From NCBI GenBank assembly GCA_963795775.1, contig CAWCJL010000005.1, positions 1-64,000 on the forward strand: a DNA stretch of 64,000 bases, written 5' to 3'. Made by a program: the position numbers and the translations under genes. The notes under the pieces were generated by a model, which had not been told where the DNA came from, ran no database searches, and worked only from the letters and a program-made list of their open reading frames with translations. This stretch comes from CAWCJL01 sp963795775. GTDB lineage: Bacteria > Acidobacteriota > Terriglobia > Terriglobales > Acidobacteriaceae. Below are positions 9,224 through 18,088 of the stretch, in pieces. Each line of letters begins with the position of its first letter. Within the stretch, counting starts at the first letter, position 1.

Positions 9224-9267
9224 AGCCCGTGTCCATCGAATCTTTCCGAGGACGCGGGCTTTTCTTT
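9224..9267 (+). terminator. Rho-independent terminator after the PpiD-like gene
   Basis: AGCCCGTGTCC (9224-9234) pairs with GGACGCGGGCT (9250-9260) with one mismatch, followed by TTTCTTT. It ends about 30 bp before the malQ start, so malQ needs its own promoter or read-through. Confidence 0.7.
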
Positions 9268-9294
9268 CCTCTGAACCTGCATGGATTCTGCCTG

Positions 9295-10803
9295 ATGCCT
9301 TTTGAACGCTCCTCCGGACTTCTGCTGCACATCTCTTCTCTTCCTTCCCACGGCGGCATAGGCGACCTGGGGCCCGCTGCGTACGCCTTCGCGGATTTCC
9401 TGGCCGAGGCTAAACAGCGCCTATGGCAGGTGCTGCCGCTGAATCCTGTGGGCTATGGCAACTCGCCCTACGGCGCGCTGTCCGCTTTCGCAGGGAATCC
9501 GCTGCTCATCAGCGTGGAACGCCTGGCGGACTGGGGCTGGCTGCCGCTGGAAAGCCTGGGCAGACTGCCGGTGCACGGCGGCAATGTCAACTTCGACGAA
9601 GTCCGCGCGCGCAAGCTGCCACTGCTGTGCGAAGCGGCGGAGCGGTTTCTGAAGCGGCCGCGCGATGCCCAGCGGAAACGCTTTGATCTCTTTTGTCGAG
9701 AGAATGCGTACTGGCTGAACGACTACGCACTGTACACGGTGTTGCGCCGCAGGTACGAATCGGCCGTGTGGACGTCCTGGCCGGAGCCCATCGCGCGGCG
9801 GGAACCCGCGGCGCTTGAGGAGGTTCGCCGCGAGTATGCGGCGGAGCTGGAATGCGAGCAGGCCATTCAGTTTGCGTTTGAAGAACAGTGGCAGGAGCTG
9901 CGACAGTATTGTGCGCAGCGCGATATCCGCTTCATCGGCGATGTCGCCATCTTTGTGAGCTTCGACAGCGCGGACGTGTGGACGCATCCCGATCTGTTCG
10001 AGCTGGATGAAAAACTGCAACCTGTGCGCGTGGCCGGAGTGCCGCCAGATTATTTCAGCAAGACGGGGCAGCGCTGGGGAAATCCGCTGTACCGCTGGGA
10101 TGTTCTGGAGCAGCGCGGTTTCGACTGGTGGGCGGACCGCGTTCGCCGCGCGCGCGACCTGTTTGACATCATTCGTCTGGATCATTTCCGAGGTTTTGAA
10201 GCCTACTGGGCAATTCCCGCGGCGGATGAGAACGCCATCCACGGCGAGTGGGTCAAGGCGCCGGGAGCGGCGCTGTTCACGCGGCTGCGAGAAGCACTGG
10301 GAGACCTGCCGTTTATCGCGGAAGACCTGGGCATGATCACGCCGGAGGTGGAGGAATTGCGGAAGCAGTTCGACCTGCCGGGCATGCGCGTGCTGCAGTT
10401 CGGCTTTAGTGACCGTGGCGCGCACAATTACCTGCCGCACCGGTACGAGAAGAATACGGTGGTCTACACCGGCACGCACGACAACGACACCACGGCGAGC
10501 TGGTGGCGGCACAGCGCCTCGGAAAAGGAGATCGCCGCCGTGTGCGCTTATGTGGGCTGCTCAACCGACGACATCGTATGGCCACTGATCCGCGCTGCGT
10601 CCGCGTCTGTGGCCGATGTATGCGTGATCCCCGCGCAGGATGTGCTGGGCTACGGGTCAGAGGCGCGCATGAACACGCCTTCCGAGCCGGCAAACAACTG
10701 GACGTGGCGCATGCCCTCTGGCGCGCTGACGCCGGAGGTCGCTCGCAGGCTGCGCGATATCGCCGAGGTGACGGACCGCGACGGCGTGCAGCCGGAGCCG
10801 TAG
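9295..10803 (+). CDS. malQ: 4-alpha-glucanotransferase (amylomaltase)
   Basis: A 502-residue GH77 enzyme that transfers alpha-1,4-glucan segments between maltodextrins. Family features visible: the N-terminal RSSGLLLHISSLPS / GIGDLG, QVLPLNPVGYGNSPY, the nucleophile segment IRLDHFRGFEAYW, the acid/base Glu in FIAEDLGMITPEV, and THDNDTT for the third carboxylate. The ATG at 9295 was preferred because the family begins close to this RSSGLLLH block; the in-frame sequence upstream lies in the terminator. It converges on treY with a 37-bp gap. Together they point to maltodextrin/glycogen metabolism linked to trehalose synthesis, though no treZ is seen here. Confidence 0.93.
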   Translation: MPFERSSGLLLHISSLPSHGGIGDLGPAAYAFADFLAEAKQRLWQVLPLNPVGYGNSPYGALSAFAGNPLLISVERLADWGWLPLESLGRLPVHGGNVNFDEVRARKLPLLCEAAERFLKRPRDAQRKRFDLFCRENAYWLNDYALYTVLRRRYESAVWTSWPEPIARREPAALEEVRREYAAELECEQAIQFAFEEQWQELRQYCAQRDIRFIGDVAIFVSFDSADVWTHPDLFELDEKLQPVRVAGVPPDYFSKTGQRWGNPLYRWDVLEQRGFDWWADRVRRARDLFDIIRLDHFRGFEAYWAIPAADENAIHGEWVKAPGAALFTRLREALGDLPFIAEDLGMITPEVEELRKQFDLPGMRVLQFGFSDRGAHNYLPHRYEKNTVVYTGTHDNDTTASWWRHSASEKEIAAVCAYVGCSTDDIVWPLIRAASASVADVCVIPAQDVLGYGSEARMNTPSEPANNWTWRMPSGALTPEVARRLRDIAEVTDRDGVQPEP

Positions 10804-10840
10804 CCGGCTGCGGGCTGGCCGTTTCGTCGCGCCGCCGGCC

Positions 10841-13800
10841 TCAGAGTTGGTTGGTGAGCAGCGCGACCGGGTAGTCGGCGAAGACCGCGGCCAGCGGCAG
10901 CGCATCATTGCTGGCCGCGACCTGCCGATCGGTGAACACGTTGCGGAAGGGACCGCGCAGTTCCGGCGGCAGCGTCAGCGCCGCATCTCCCCAGGCTGCG
11001 CCCAGCGGCAGGTCCGCCTTGCCGCCCATCAGCGTATAGGCAAATCGCGGCAGAAGGGCCAGCACTGCCGCCCCGGTGGTGGCATCGTGGCGGGCAAAGG
11101 CGATCAGGTGCTGGTCCAGCCTGCCCCCAAGCCGCAGGGGAAGATAGGCTCCGCGGCGAAAGAGCGCGTGTTGGGCATGCCGCAGTTCGAGCGAGCGCGC
11201 GGTGGTCCAGAGCTTGATGCGGCCGTCGCTGAAGTCGCGAATCACCTCGCTGGCCACGGCCGCGGCGCCGGATTGCTGCGCCTGCGATCGCAGGCCGGAG
11301 AGCAGGGAATAGCGGAGTTTGTAGTCCACGGGGCGGCGGTTGTCCGGGTCTACCAGGCTCAGGTCCCATTGCCCGGTTCCCTGGTAAAAGTCCGGCACAC
11401 CGGGCGAGACCACCTTGAGCACTACCTGCGCCAGCGAGTTGAGGCCGCCGAAGAGCTGGAGCTGCGGCATCATCTTTTTCACATCTGTAACAAATAGAGT
11501 GTCTTTTCCCCGCGACGTGGGCGTCAGGATGTCGGCGATGAAGCCATGGACGGCGTCCACGTATTCCGGGTTGGGGCTGATCCAGCTCAGGTTTACCTTG
11601 GCTTCGCTCAGCGCCTTGGTGGCGTATTGCTGGATGCGCTGCAGGAAGTCGCTTTGCTCCTCGGGGCTGCCCATGCTCCACGGCCACGCGCCGACGATGG
11701 TCTGGTAGAGCAGGTACTCCTCGTTCGGGTCTGGAGCCATGCGGCCGTCGCTCAGCTTGCGCTTGAATTTGGCGTTGCCGCGGATCCAGCGGCGCACGTT
11801 GCTGGCCCACGCAGACGGCATTTCGGAAAGCACGTTGAGCCGGTTGCGAACGTCCTCGCTGCGCTTGGTGTCGTGCGTCGAGGTGGTGAGCATGGAGTCC
11901 GGCGAGTTCTCCAGCCGCTCCTGGTTGCTGGCGTGGAGCAGGTCCAGGTCGATGCCGAAGTTGCGCGCCGAGCCGCCGACTTCATTGGAGGAGATGAACC
12001 GGTTGTAGACGTAGAAGGTGGTGTCTTCGACGCCCTTCGCCATCACCGGCCCGGTGAGCTGCTGAAACTTGAGCGCGAAGTAGAGCTGCTTGGGATCGGC
12101 CGGCCGGTGGTCGGAGTCTTCGCTGTTCTCGTGGTCATGCCGCTTGAGCAGCAGCATGTCGCGGAGGAAGTTGAAGGCGGATGCATCGACATCCGGATTG
12201 CGGCGCTTGGCGGTGGCGATCGCCGCTTCGATGAAGCCGATATCGCGCTTGGGGTATTGCCCGCGGTCGTCAATGTACGTGCGGTAGACGGGGAAGCAGG
12301 CGATGGTTTCGCGCAGCACGATATCGAGAATGTTGCTGGTGAAGTCGCGGGCATGCCGGTCGGCGGCGGCGATCTGGCTCAGCAGGTTGTTGAGCACGTG
12401 CACTTCGCTGGCGAGCGAGTTCTGCATGACCTGCAGCTTGGAGCGGTAGATGATGTCGTCGGGATGCGACGGGTAGCCAAGCACGTGCGTGTAGAGCGCG
12501 TCGAACCGCTTCTCGTTTTCCTTGCGGATAAAGATGCTGTTGGCGAAGTAGACGAAGTCGTAGCCGGAGGTGCCGCGGACGGGCCACTCGCGGGGCATGT
12601 ACTCGCGGGGTTCGAGGATTTTTTCGACGACGACATACAGCGGGCCCTGGCTGGAAGCCCAGTCGTAGCCGCGCACACGATCCAGCACCTCGCGTTCGAT
12701 ACCGTTGGCGGCGGTCTCGCCCTCCGCGCGAGGGCCGTTGCACTGGCTGGCGAGGTAAAGGAGCTGCAGGCGGATGAGGTACTGGCGGGGGTTGAACATT
12801 CCGTCGCAGTGGTCGATACGTAATCCGGTGACCTGATGATTAGCCAGCAGTTCGCGAATGAGGCAGTGCGTCTGGGCGAAGACCTCGGGGTTCTCCATGC
12901 GCAGGCCGACCAGATCGTTCACGTCGAAGAAGCGGCGGTAGTTGATCTCCTCGGCCGAGGTGCGCCAGAAGGCGAGCCGGTAAGGCTGCGCGTCCAGCAC
13001 GCGGTGGAGGTGGTCGAAGCTCTTGGCGTCGCCCACCGTGCCGTTGATGCGCTCGAGCGCGCGTTCCACATACGGCTGGACCTCGGGGGAGGTGAGCAGT
13101 TCGTGGAGGCGGGGCTTCAGCCGGCTGAGCTCTTCGGTGCGCTGCCGCTTCAACTCCGGATCGGAACTCTCGTGCGGGGGGATGCGCGACAGGTCACGCA
13201 GGACTTCGTACAGTGCCGGGGGCACGACGCCTTCCGCTTCTTCCGGGGCCGGCGTGAAGCCGACGGGGTGATCGAAAAAGATCATGGGGATGGAGCGCGG
13301 GGAGGCGGGCATGCGGTGGTCGAAGTACGTGATGTAAAGCTTGCCGTCGATCAGCTCAATCTGGATGTGCTTGCTTTCGAGTTCCTCGCCGTACTGGCTG
13401 CCGAGAATGGGCAGCAGCAGCTTGTCCTTCATTTCCGGCTTGAGCGGATTCCAGTCGATGTCGAAGAACTCGGCAAAGGGCGAGGCGTGGCCGTTCTCAA
13501 GCACGTCCTGCCACCAGATGGCATCGTCGCCGATGCCCATGTGGTTGGGCACGATATCGAGCAGCAGGCCCATGCCGTGCTCGCGCAGCGCGGAGGACAA
13601 GGCGGCAAAGCCTTCGTATCCGCCGAGTTCGGGGTTGATGCGGTCCTGCCGGGTGACGTCGTAGCCATGCATGCTGCCGGGTCGCGACTCGAAGATGGGC
13701 GAGGAGTAGAAATCGCCGATGCCCAGGTACTGCAGATAGGGAAGAATCGCCTGTGCATCGGCAAAATTGAAGTCCTTGTGCATTTGCACGCGATAGGTAG

Positions 13801-13855
13801 ACACCGGGACACGGGCGTCCGTTTTCAGCAGATCTTCAACGCAGTCTTGTCTCAT
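10841..13855 (-). CDS. treY: Maltooligosyl trehalose synthase
   Basis: A 1004-residue GH13 enzyme that converts the reducing-end glucose of maltodextrins to a trehalosyl unit (first step of the TreY/TreZ pathway). Visible features: STYRVQMHKDFNFADA and LGIGDFYSSPIFESRPGSMHGYDV near the N-terminus, LLLDIVPNHMG, the nucleophile segment GLRIDHCDGMFNP, the acid/base Glu in VVVEKILEPRE, STHDTKRSEDVR, and GVPDFYQGTGQWDLSLVDPDNRRPV near the C-terminus. The length is longer than the usual 720-860 residues, with an insertion-rich middle region as in some soil bacteria. The ATG at 13855 was chosen because the conserved N-terminus follows within 20 residues. The partner TreZ is not in the window. Confidence 0.93.
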   Translation of the reverse strand: MRQDCVEDLLKTDARVPVSTYRVQMHKDFNFADAQAILPYLQYLGIGDFYSSPIFESRPGSMHGYDVTRQDRINPELGGYEGFAALSSALREHGMGLLLDIVPNHMGIGDDAIWWQDVLENGHASPFAEFFDIDWNPLKPEMKDKLLLPILGSQYGEELESKHIQIELIDGKLYITYFDHRMPASPRSIPMIFFDHPVGFTPAPEEAEGVVPPALYEVLRDLSRIPPHESSDPELKRQRTEELSRLKPRLHELLTSPEVQPYVERALERINGTVGDAKSFDHLHRVLDAQPYRLAFWRTSAEEINYRRFFDVNDLVGLRMENPEVFAQTHCLIRELLANHQVTGLRIDHCDGMFNPRQYLIRLQLLYLASQCNGPRAEGETAANGIEREVLDRVRGYDWASSQGPLYVVVEKILEPREYMPREWPVRGTSGYDFVYFANSIFIRKENEKRFDALYTHVLGYPSHPDDIIYRSKLQVMQNSLASEVHVLNNLLSQIAAADRHARDFTSNILDIVLRETIACFPVYRTYIDDRGQYPKRDIGFIEAAIATAKRRNPDVDASAFNFLRDMLLLKRHDHENSEDSDHRPADPKQLYFALKFQQLTGPVMAKGVEDTTFYVYNRFISSNEVGGSARNFGIDLDLLHASNQERLENSPDSMLTTSTHDTKRSEDVRNRLNVLSEMPSAWASNVRRWIRGNAKFKRKLSDGRMAPDPNEEYLLYQTIVGAWPWSMGSPEEQSDFLQRIQQYATKALSEAKVNLSWISPNPEYVDAVHGFIADILTPTSRGKDTLFVTDVKKMMPQLQLFGGLNSLAQVVLKVVSPGVPDFYQGTGQWDLSLVDPDNRRPVDYKLRYSLLSGLRSQAQQSGAAAVASEVIRDFSDGRIKLWTTARSLELRHAQHALFRRGAYLPLRLGGRLDQHLIAFARHDATTGAAVLALLPRFAYTLMGGKADLPLGAAWGDAALTLPPELRGPFRNVFTDRQVAASNDALPLAAVFADYPVALLTNQL

Positions 13856-14069
13856 GGCAGCGGCGCTTCGGGGATGAATGGCAATGTCTGTGTATATGGA
13901 AAGAGCCAGAGGGCGACTCTTGCACAATGTATTGGTCAGAGTTCAGGCGGATGCCGGAGGTTGCTTGGGAGCCGGGCCGCGGCTCGATCAATCGCGTGCC
14001 TCCCTTTACGAGAGTGCCTTCGACACCGGAGAATAGGAAAAAGAAACTCTGGAGCGGAGAATACCGAAG

Positions 14070-14252
14070 ATGCCACTTTCCGGCGAAGCCATTCGCATGA
14101 TGAATTATGTAGACGACATTTCGACCACCATGCGGCGGATCCTGGCCGTGGCTCCGACCCTGACGGCGGAAGAGCGCAAGCGGGTGAGCGACTACATGCG
14201 CAAGAGCACCCCAAATGCCCAGGAAGTTATGGCCGCGCTGGACGCCAAGTAG
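14070..14252 (+). CDS. Small helical hypothetical protein
   Basis: A 60-residue protein, predicted mostly helical, with a charged second half (TLTAEERKRVSDYMRKS). No family recognised. It lies between divergent treY and a Rossmann-fold gene that starts 27 bp downstream, so it may be the first gene of a short operon. A purine-rich GGAGCGGAGA lies about 10-20 bases before the ATG. Moderate confidence that it is translated. Confidence 0.45.
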   Translation: MPLSGEAIRMMNYVDDISTTMRRILAVAPTLTAEERKRVSDYMRKSTPNAQEVMAALDAK

Positions 14253-14279
14253 ATCATCGGTGCCGGCGTGGGAGAGTCG

Positions 14280-14837
14280 ATGTTCGCGGTAAAGACAGTC
14301 GCGGTGATTGGCGCCGGTCCGTTGGGCCGGGGTCTTGCGCGGTGCGCCGCGGAGGCGGGCTACGCGACGGTTCTCGAAGACGTGCTGCCTTCCAACCTGC
14401 GCGCGGCGAGTGCGGAAGCCGGCAATGGTGCGCAGGCAAGCGTCCGCCTGCGCTATGCGACCTGCGTGGATGATGCGGCGCGGGATGCGGATCTGATTCT
14501 GGACTCGGTGCCGGATGAACTCGAGTCGAAGCTGGAAATCTTCAGCATGCTGGACCGCATGGCGCCGCCGCGGTCCATTCTCTTAACGCCCACGCGCGTG
14601 CTCAGCATCGCGGACCTCGCTTCGTGCACGTACCGTCCGGAGCGCTGCGTCGCTTTTGACTTTGACGGCAGCCAGCGTACCGCGCCCGCGCCCGGCAGCA
14701 CGGTGCGGCTGCGCTACACGCGGGCTACGCTGCCGGCCGTGCTGGCCGCGGTTGAGGATTTCTGGACGAGGCTGGGCTTCCGGCCTGTCTCCGCGCCCGA
14801 CCCGGCCGAGGCCGCCGCCGCGGTCGAGATCGCGTGA
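14280..14837 (+). CDS. 3-hydroxyacyl-CoA dehydrogenase-like NAD-binding domain protein
   Basis: A 185-residue protein matching only the N-terminal Rossmann domain of 3-hydroxyacyl-CoA dehydrogenases: VAVIGAGPLGRGLARCAAEAGY (GxGxxG dinucleotide motif), DDAARDADLILDSVPDELESKLEIF, and an altered version of the usual 'tNTSsl.i' segment (LLTPTRVLSIADLA). The C-terminal dimerisation domain (HCDH) of the true enzymes is missing, and the catalytic His of the usual 'HFfnP' motif is replaced by VAFDFDGS. It is therefore probably not an active hydroxyacyl-CoA dehydrogenase; a regulatory or repurposed NAD-binding role is possible. The ATG at 14280 follows GGAGAG by about 4 bases. Confidence 0.7.
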   Translation: MFAVKTVAVIGAGPLGRGLARCAAEAGYATVLEDVLPSNLRAASAEAGNGAQASVRLRYATCVDDAARDADLILDSVPDELESKLEIFSMLDRMAPPRSILLTPTRVLSIADLASCTYRPERCVAFDFDGSQRTAPAPGSTVRLRYTRATLPAVLAAVEDFWTRLGFRPVSAPDPAEAAAAVEIA

Positions 14838-14922
14838 CCGCACCATCGGGAGCCGGCGAGCAAACAAACCATTCTTCCCAGGGAACCGGGAACCCACCGC
14901 GTCCGTAAGCAAGCAGTGAAGC

Positions 14923-16176
14923 ATGCGTCAGCTCAGTGACATCATCGGGCAGGTTTTCGCGGCCATCTGGGCGCATAAGCTGCGGTCGTTCCTCACCATG
15001 TTCGGCATTGCGTGGGGCGTCGGCTCGCTGCTGCTGCTCATTGGCCTTGGGGAAGGGTTTCGCTCGGGGCAGAGACGCCAGATGGCGAGCCTGGGCAATG
15101 ACGTGATCATGATGTGGGGAGGACAGATTCCCGCGCTGCCCAACCAGCAAACCGGCATGCGTCCCTACAAGCTGACGGTGGAAGATGCCGAGGCGGTGCG
15201 GCATGCGCCCAACGTGCGCGCGGCCACGGCGCTGTTGAACAGCGACACGATCCAGCAGGTCAGCCAATATGCTACTGCCGGCGGTGGCGTAACCGGCATT
15301 GACACCGCGTACAGTTCGATCCGCTTTCTTCCGCTCGCCGCCGGCCGCATGATCGACGAGGCCGACCTGCGCGAGCGGCGGCATGTGGCGATCCTGGGTC
15401 AGAAGACGGAAGAGTTGCTTTTCCCCGGCCATGCCTCGATCGGCGAGTTCATCCTGCTCAACGGGTCGCGGTTCCAGGTGGTCGGTGTGGCGGGCAAGGT
15501 GGGGCGCGGCAATAACCAGTCGCAGAATCAGCAGACCTATATTCCGCTCACCACGATGATCGAGATGTTCCCCATGAAGGGGGAAAATATCCCGCAGAAC
15601 GCGGTCTCCTCCATCCAGTATCAGCCCCTGACGCGGGGCGATAATCTGCCGGCGGTGGCCGATGTGCACCAGATCATCGCGGCGCGCCACGGCTTCGATC
15701 CCAGCAAGAAGGACGCCTTCGAGGAGTGGGACTCGGTGAAGACGGCGAAGATGGTCGATAAGATCTTCGACGCCATGGACTGGTTTCTTGGCGGGGTCGG
15801 TATCGTGACCCTGGCCCTGGGCGCGGTGGGCATCGTGAACATCATGCTGGTTTCGGTCACCGAGAGGACGCGCGAAATCGGGCTGCGCAAGGCGCTGGGC
15901 GCTACCCATCGCAGCATCGAGCTGCAGTTCCTGCTGGAGGGATTGTTTCTGACCGGCTTCAGCGGCCTGATCGGTATGGGCGCGGCGGCCCTGCTCATGA
16001 TGGGGCTGAATGCCGCTATGGGGAACAACGTCGCGGGGTTCGATCCGCCGCGCCTGGTGCCCTGGTCCGCGGCGCTGGCTATCGGCTCCTTAAGCGCCAG
16101 CGGCATTATCGCGGGGCTATATCCGGCACGCAAAGCGGCGCGCCTGGAGCCGGTTGAAGCGCTGCGGCGCGAGTAG
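14923..16176 (+). CDS. MacB/FtsX-type ABC transporter permease (first of a pair)
   Basis: A 417-residue membrane protein: TM helix at about 20-42, a MacB-type periplasmic domain of about 220 residues, then three TM helices in the C-terminal FtsX domain with the signature VSVTERTREIGLRKALGATHRSI, ending at the conserved LEPVEALRRE. Such permeases use ATP hydrolysis by a partner ATPase to move their periplasmic domain (mechanotransmission) rather than to carry substrate across. No ATPase gene is adjacent; it must act in trans. The second permease starts 30 bp downstream. Confidence 0.9.
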   Translation: MRQLSDIIGQVFAAIWAHKLRSFLTMFGIAWGVGSLLLLIGLGEGFRSGQRRQMASLGNDVIMMWGGQIPALPNQQTGMRPYKLTVEDAEAVRHAPNVRAATALLNSDTIQQVSQYATAGGGVTGIDTAYSSIRFLPLAAGRMIDEADLRERRHVAILGQKTEELLFPGHASIGEFILLNGSRFQVVGVAGKVGRGNNQSQNQQTYIPLTTMIEMFPMKGENIPQNAVSSIQYQPLTRGDNLPAVADVHQIIAARHGFDPSKKDAFEEWDSVKTAKMVDKIFDAMDWFLGGVGIVTLALGAVGIVNIMLVSVTERTREIGLRKALGATHRSIELQFLLEGLFLTGFSGLIGMGAAALLMMGLNAAMGNNVAGFDPPRLVPWSAALAIGSLSASGIIAGLYPARKAARLEPVEALRRE

Positions 16177-16206
16177 CGGTCCGCAAGGCAGAGAAAGGCA
16201 CCACAG

Positions 16207-17448
16207 ATGATCGGCGATCTAGTGAAGCAGTCGGTGGAGGCGATGGCGCACAACCGCCGGCGCACCACCATCACCATGGTGGGCATGGCCTGGGGCATCG
16301 CCACGGTGGTGCTGCTGCTGGCCTATGGCGCGGGCTTCAGCCGGGCGATCGAGGCGATCTTTTCGCAGTTCGGCGTGAACATCATCGGGGTCTTCCCCGG
16401 GGTAACCAGCGAACAGGCGGGCGGCACCAAGGCGGGCGTGAAGGTGCGCCTTACCCAGGACGACGTGGATCGCCTGTGGAACGACGTGCCCGGCGTGGAA
16501 CGCATTTCTCCGCTGCTGGTGAATGAGAAGACTTCGGTGCAGAACGATCTCCACACCTACACCTGGGAGGTGGACGCGGGATTGCCGCAAGTCTCGCAGA
16601 TACTCAAGCTGGAGCCGAATTCCGGCCGCTTCTACACCGCGCTCGATAATGAGCAGCGCGCGCACGTGGCTGTGCTCGGATCCGAGGCCAAGACCAAGCT
16701 GTTCTCCGGCATGTACGCGGTGGGCCAGCGAATCCGGCTGAATGGTGTGGCCTTTACCGTGATCGGGGTGCTGACGCCGAAGATGCAGGAGGGCGAGGAC
16801 AACATCAACCGCGTGGTGTATATCCCCTTCACCACCATGGGCGACCTGAAGGATACGAAGTACCTGGATGGGATCTGGACCAGCTACCGCGGCGACCACA
16901 CGCGCGTGGCCGCCGCGATACGGCAGTCGCTGGGCGCCGCGCACGCCTTCCGTCCGACTGACCGGAATGCGCTCCACATGGCAGACCTGATGGAGCAGGT
17001 CTCGCAATTCCGCATCATCACGACCGCGCTGCAGGTATTGATGGCTTTCATCGGAGCACTCACGCTGGGAATCGCTGGCATCGGCCTGATGAATATCATG
17101 CTGGTCAGTGTGCAGCAGCGGACGCGGGAGATTGGCGTGGAAAAGGCTCTCGGAGCGCAGAAGCGGCATATCCTGACGCAGTTCCTCGCGGAAGCGCTGG
17201 TGATCACGGTGATCGGCGGCATTGCAGGAATGATTCTGGCGTATGCGGTTTCGCTGGCGGTGGGGCGCATTACGTTCTACAGCGCACTGGCCAGTCACGC
17301 GGAAGCCGCGGACATTCAGCTCCTGATTTCGCCGGTGATCGTGGGGGTAGCGACCGGGATCCTGGTGGTGGTCGGCCTGGTGAGTGGGATGCTGCCGGCC
17401 ATCAAAGCCGCCAACCTGGACCCGATCGAAGCGCTGCGTTACGAGTAG
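16207..17448 (+). CDS. MacB/FtsX-type ABC transporter permease (second of a pair)
   Basis: A 413-residue paralogue of the preceding gene with the same layout: N-terminal TM helix (about 20-42), periplasmic domain, and three C-terminal TM helices with VSVQQRTREIGVEKALGAQKRHI and the terminal LDPIEALRYE. The two proteins are related but clearly diverged, which suggests a heterodimeric permease. The 30-bp spacing supports one operon. The cognate ATPase and any membrane-fusion protein are not in the window. Confidence 0.9.
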   Translation: MIGDLVKQSVEAMAHNRRRTTITMVGMAWGIATVVLLLAYGAGFSRAIEAIFSQFGVNIIGVFPGVTSEQAGGTKAGVKVRLTQDDVDRLWNDVPGVERISPLLVNEKTSVQNDLHTYTWEVDAGLPQVSQILKLEPNSGRFYTALDNEQRAHVAVLGSEAKTKLFSGMYAVGQRIRLNGVAFTVIGVLTPKMQEGEDNINRVVYIPFTTMGDLKDTKYLDGIWTSYRGDHTRVAAAIRQSLGAAHAFRPTDRNALHMADLMEQVSQFRIITTALQVLMAFIGALTLGIAGIGLMNIMLVSVQQRTREIGVEKALGAQKRHILTQFLAEALVITVIGGIAGMILAYAVSLAVGRITFYSALASHAEAADIQLLISPVIVGVATGILVVVGLVSGMLPAIKAANLDPIEALRYE

Positions 17449-17470
17449 CGCAGCGAAGCCAGGGGAGGCG

Positions 17471-17896
17471 CTAGTTGTGGGTGTGCTGGGTGTTTTCCCC
17501 GGCCTTGTACAGGTACTTGATGGACGACTTGTAGATCAGCGTGCGGCTGCCGTGGCGCACCTTGATGGCGTCGCGGTCGTACCACTCGATATAGCCCTCG
17601 ATGCGTTCGCCATCCTGCAGCACGAAGACCATCATGGTCTGGGTCTGCATTTGTTTCTGGAAGTAGAAAGACTCGGCGTGCGAGCTGGCGGCTGCCTGGT
17701 GGTCTGCCAATTCGTGGTGCGCCATCACGGGGCTGCTCTGCCGACGGGTAAAGGAGCGAGTATTCAGCACGCGTGCGGGAAGGCTGGGGCGCACCAGCTT
17801 GCGCGGACCCGAGGGATGGAGCGCGGGCACATGCGCCGCCTCCGCGTTGTGCGGGTCGTTGCTCTCAGGCAGCGGGAGTGCGGAATGGTTCGCCAT
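17471..17896 (-). CDS. Hfq-like (Sm-fold) protein with N-terminal extension
   Basis: A 141-residue protein. Residues about 75-132 read like Hfq: helix (AESFYFQKQMQTQ), Sm1 strands (MMVFVLQDGERIEGYIEWYDRDAIKVRHG) and an Sm2 motif close to the Hfq YKH box (TLIYKSSIKYLYK). Hfq forms hexamers that bind U-rich small RNAs and mRNAs. Unlike canonical Hfq, where the Sm core starts near residue 8, this protein has about 75 residues of low-complexity, Pro/His/Arg-rich sequence in front; the YKH histidine is replaced by Ser. The ATG at 17896 was chosen, and an upstream in-frame start at 17977 would lengthen the extension. It is convergent with the permease pair. Assignment is by pattern; function as an RNA chaperone is inference. 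Confidence 0.65.
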   Translation of the reverse strand: MANHSALPLPESNDPHNAEAAHVPALHPSGPRKLVRPSLPARVLNTRSFTRRQSSPVMAHHELADHQAAASSHAESFYFQKQMQTQTMMVFVLQDGERIEGYIEWYDRDAIKVRHGSRTLIYKSSIKYLYKAGENTQHTHN

Positions 17897-18088
17897 GGCG
17901 GATGGAGTTATCCCCGATTTGGATGCAGAAGCGAGACATTCCTGAGCGCAGCAACGGCGTGCCGTGTTCAACGGCATGACAACGCATCATAGGCCCTTCA
18001 CTTGTGCTGGTAGTGGAGACATAGTAGCCCAGATTCGTACGGGGAGAAAGAGAAAAGAATTGTACTGGCGGAGAGTGGCGCGGCCCGG

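Noticed and set aside
11546..14473. Two long plus-strand frames (11546-12823 and 12836-14473) over treY
   Set aside because: They lie opposite conserved GH13 motifs of treY and show no domain or ribosome-binding site.
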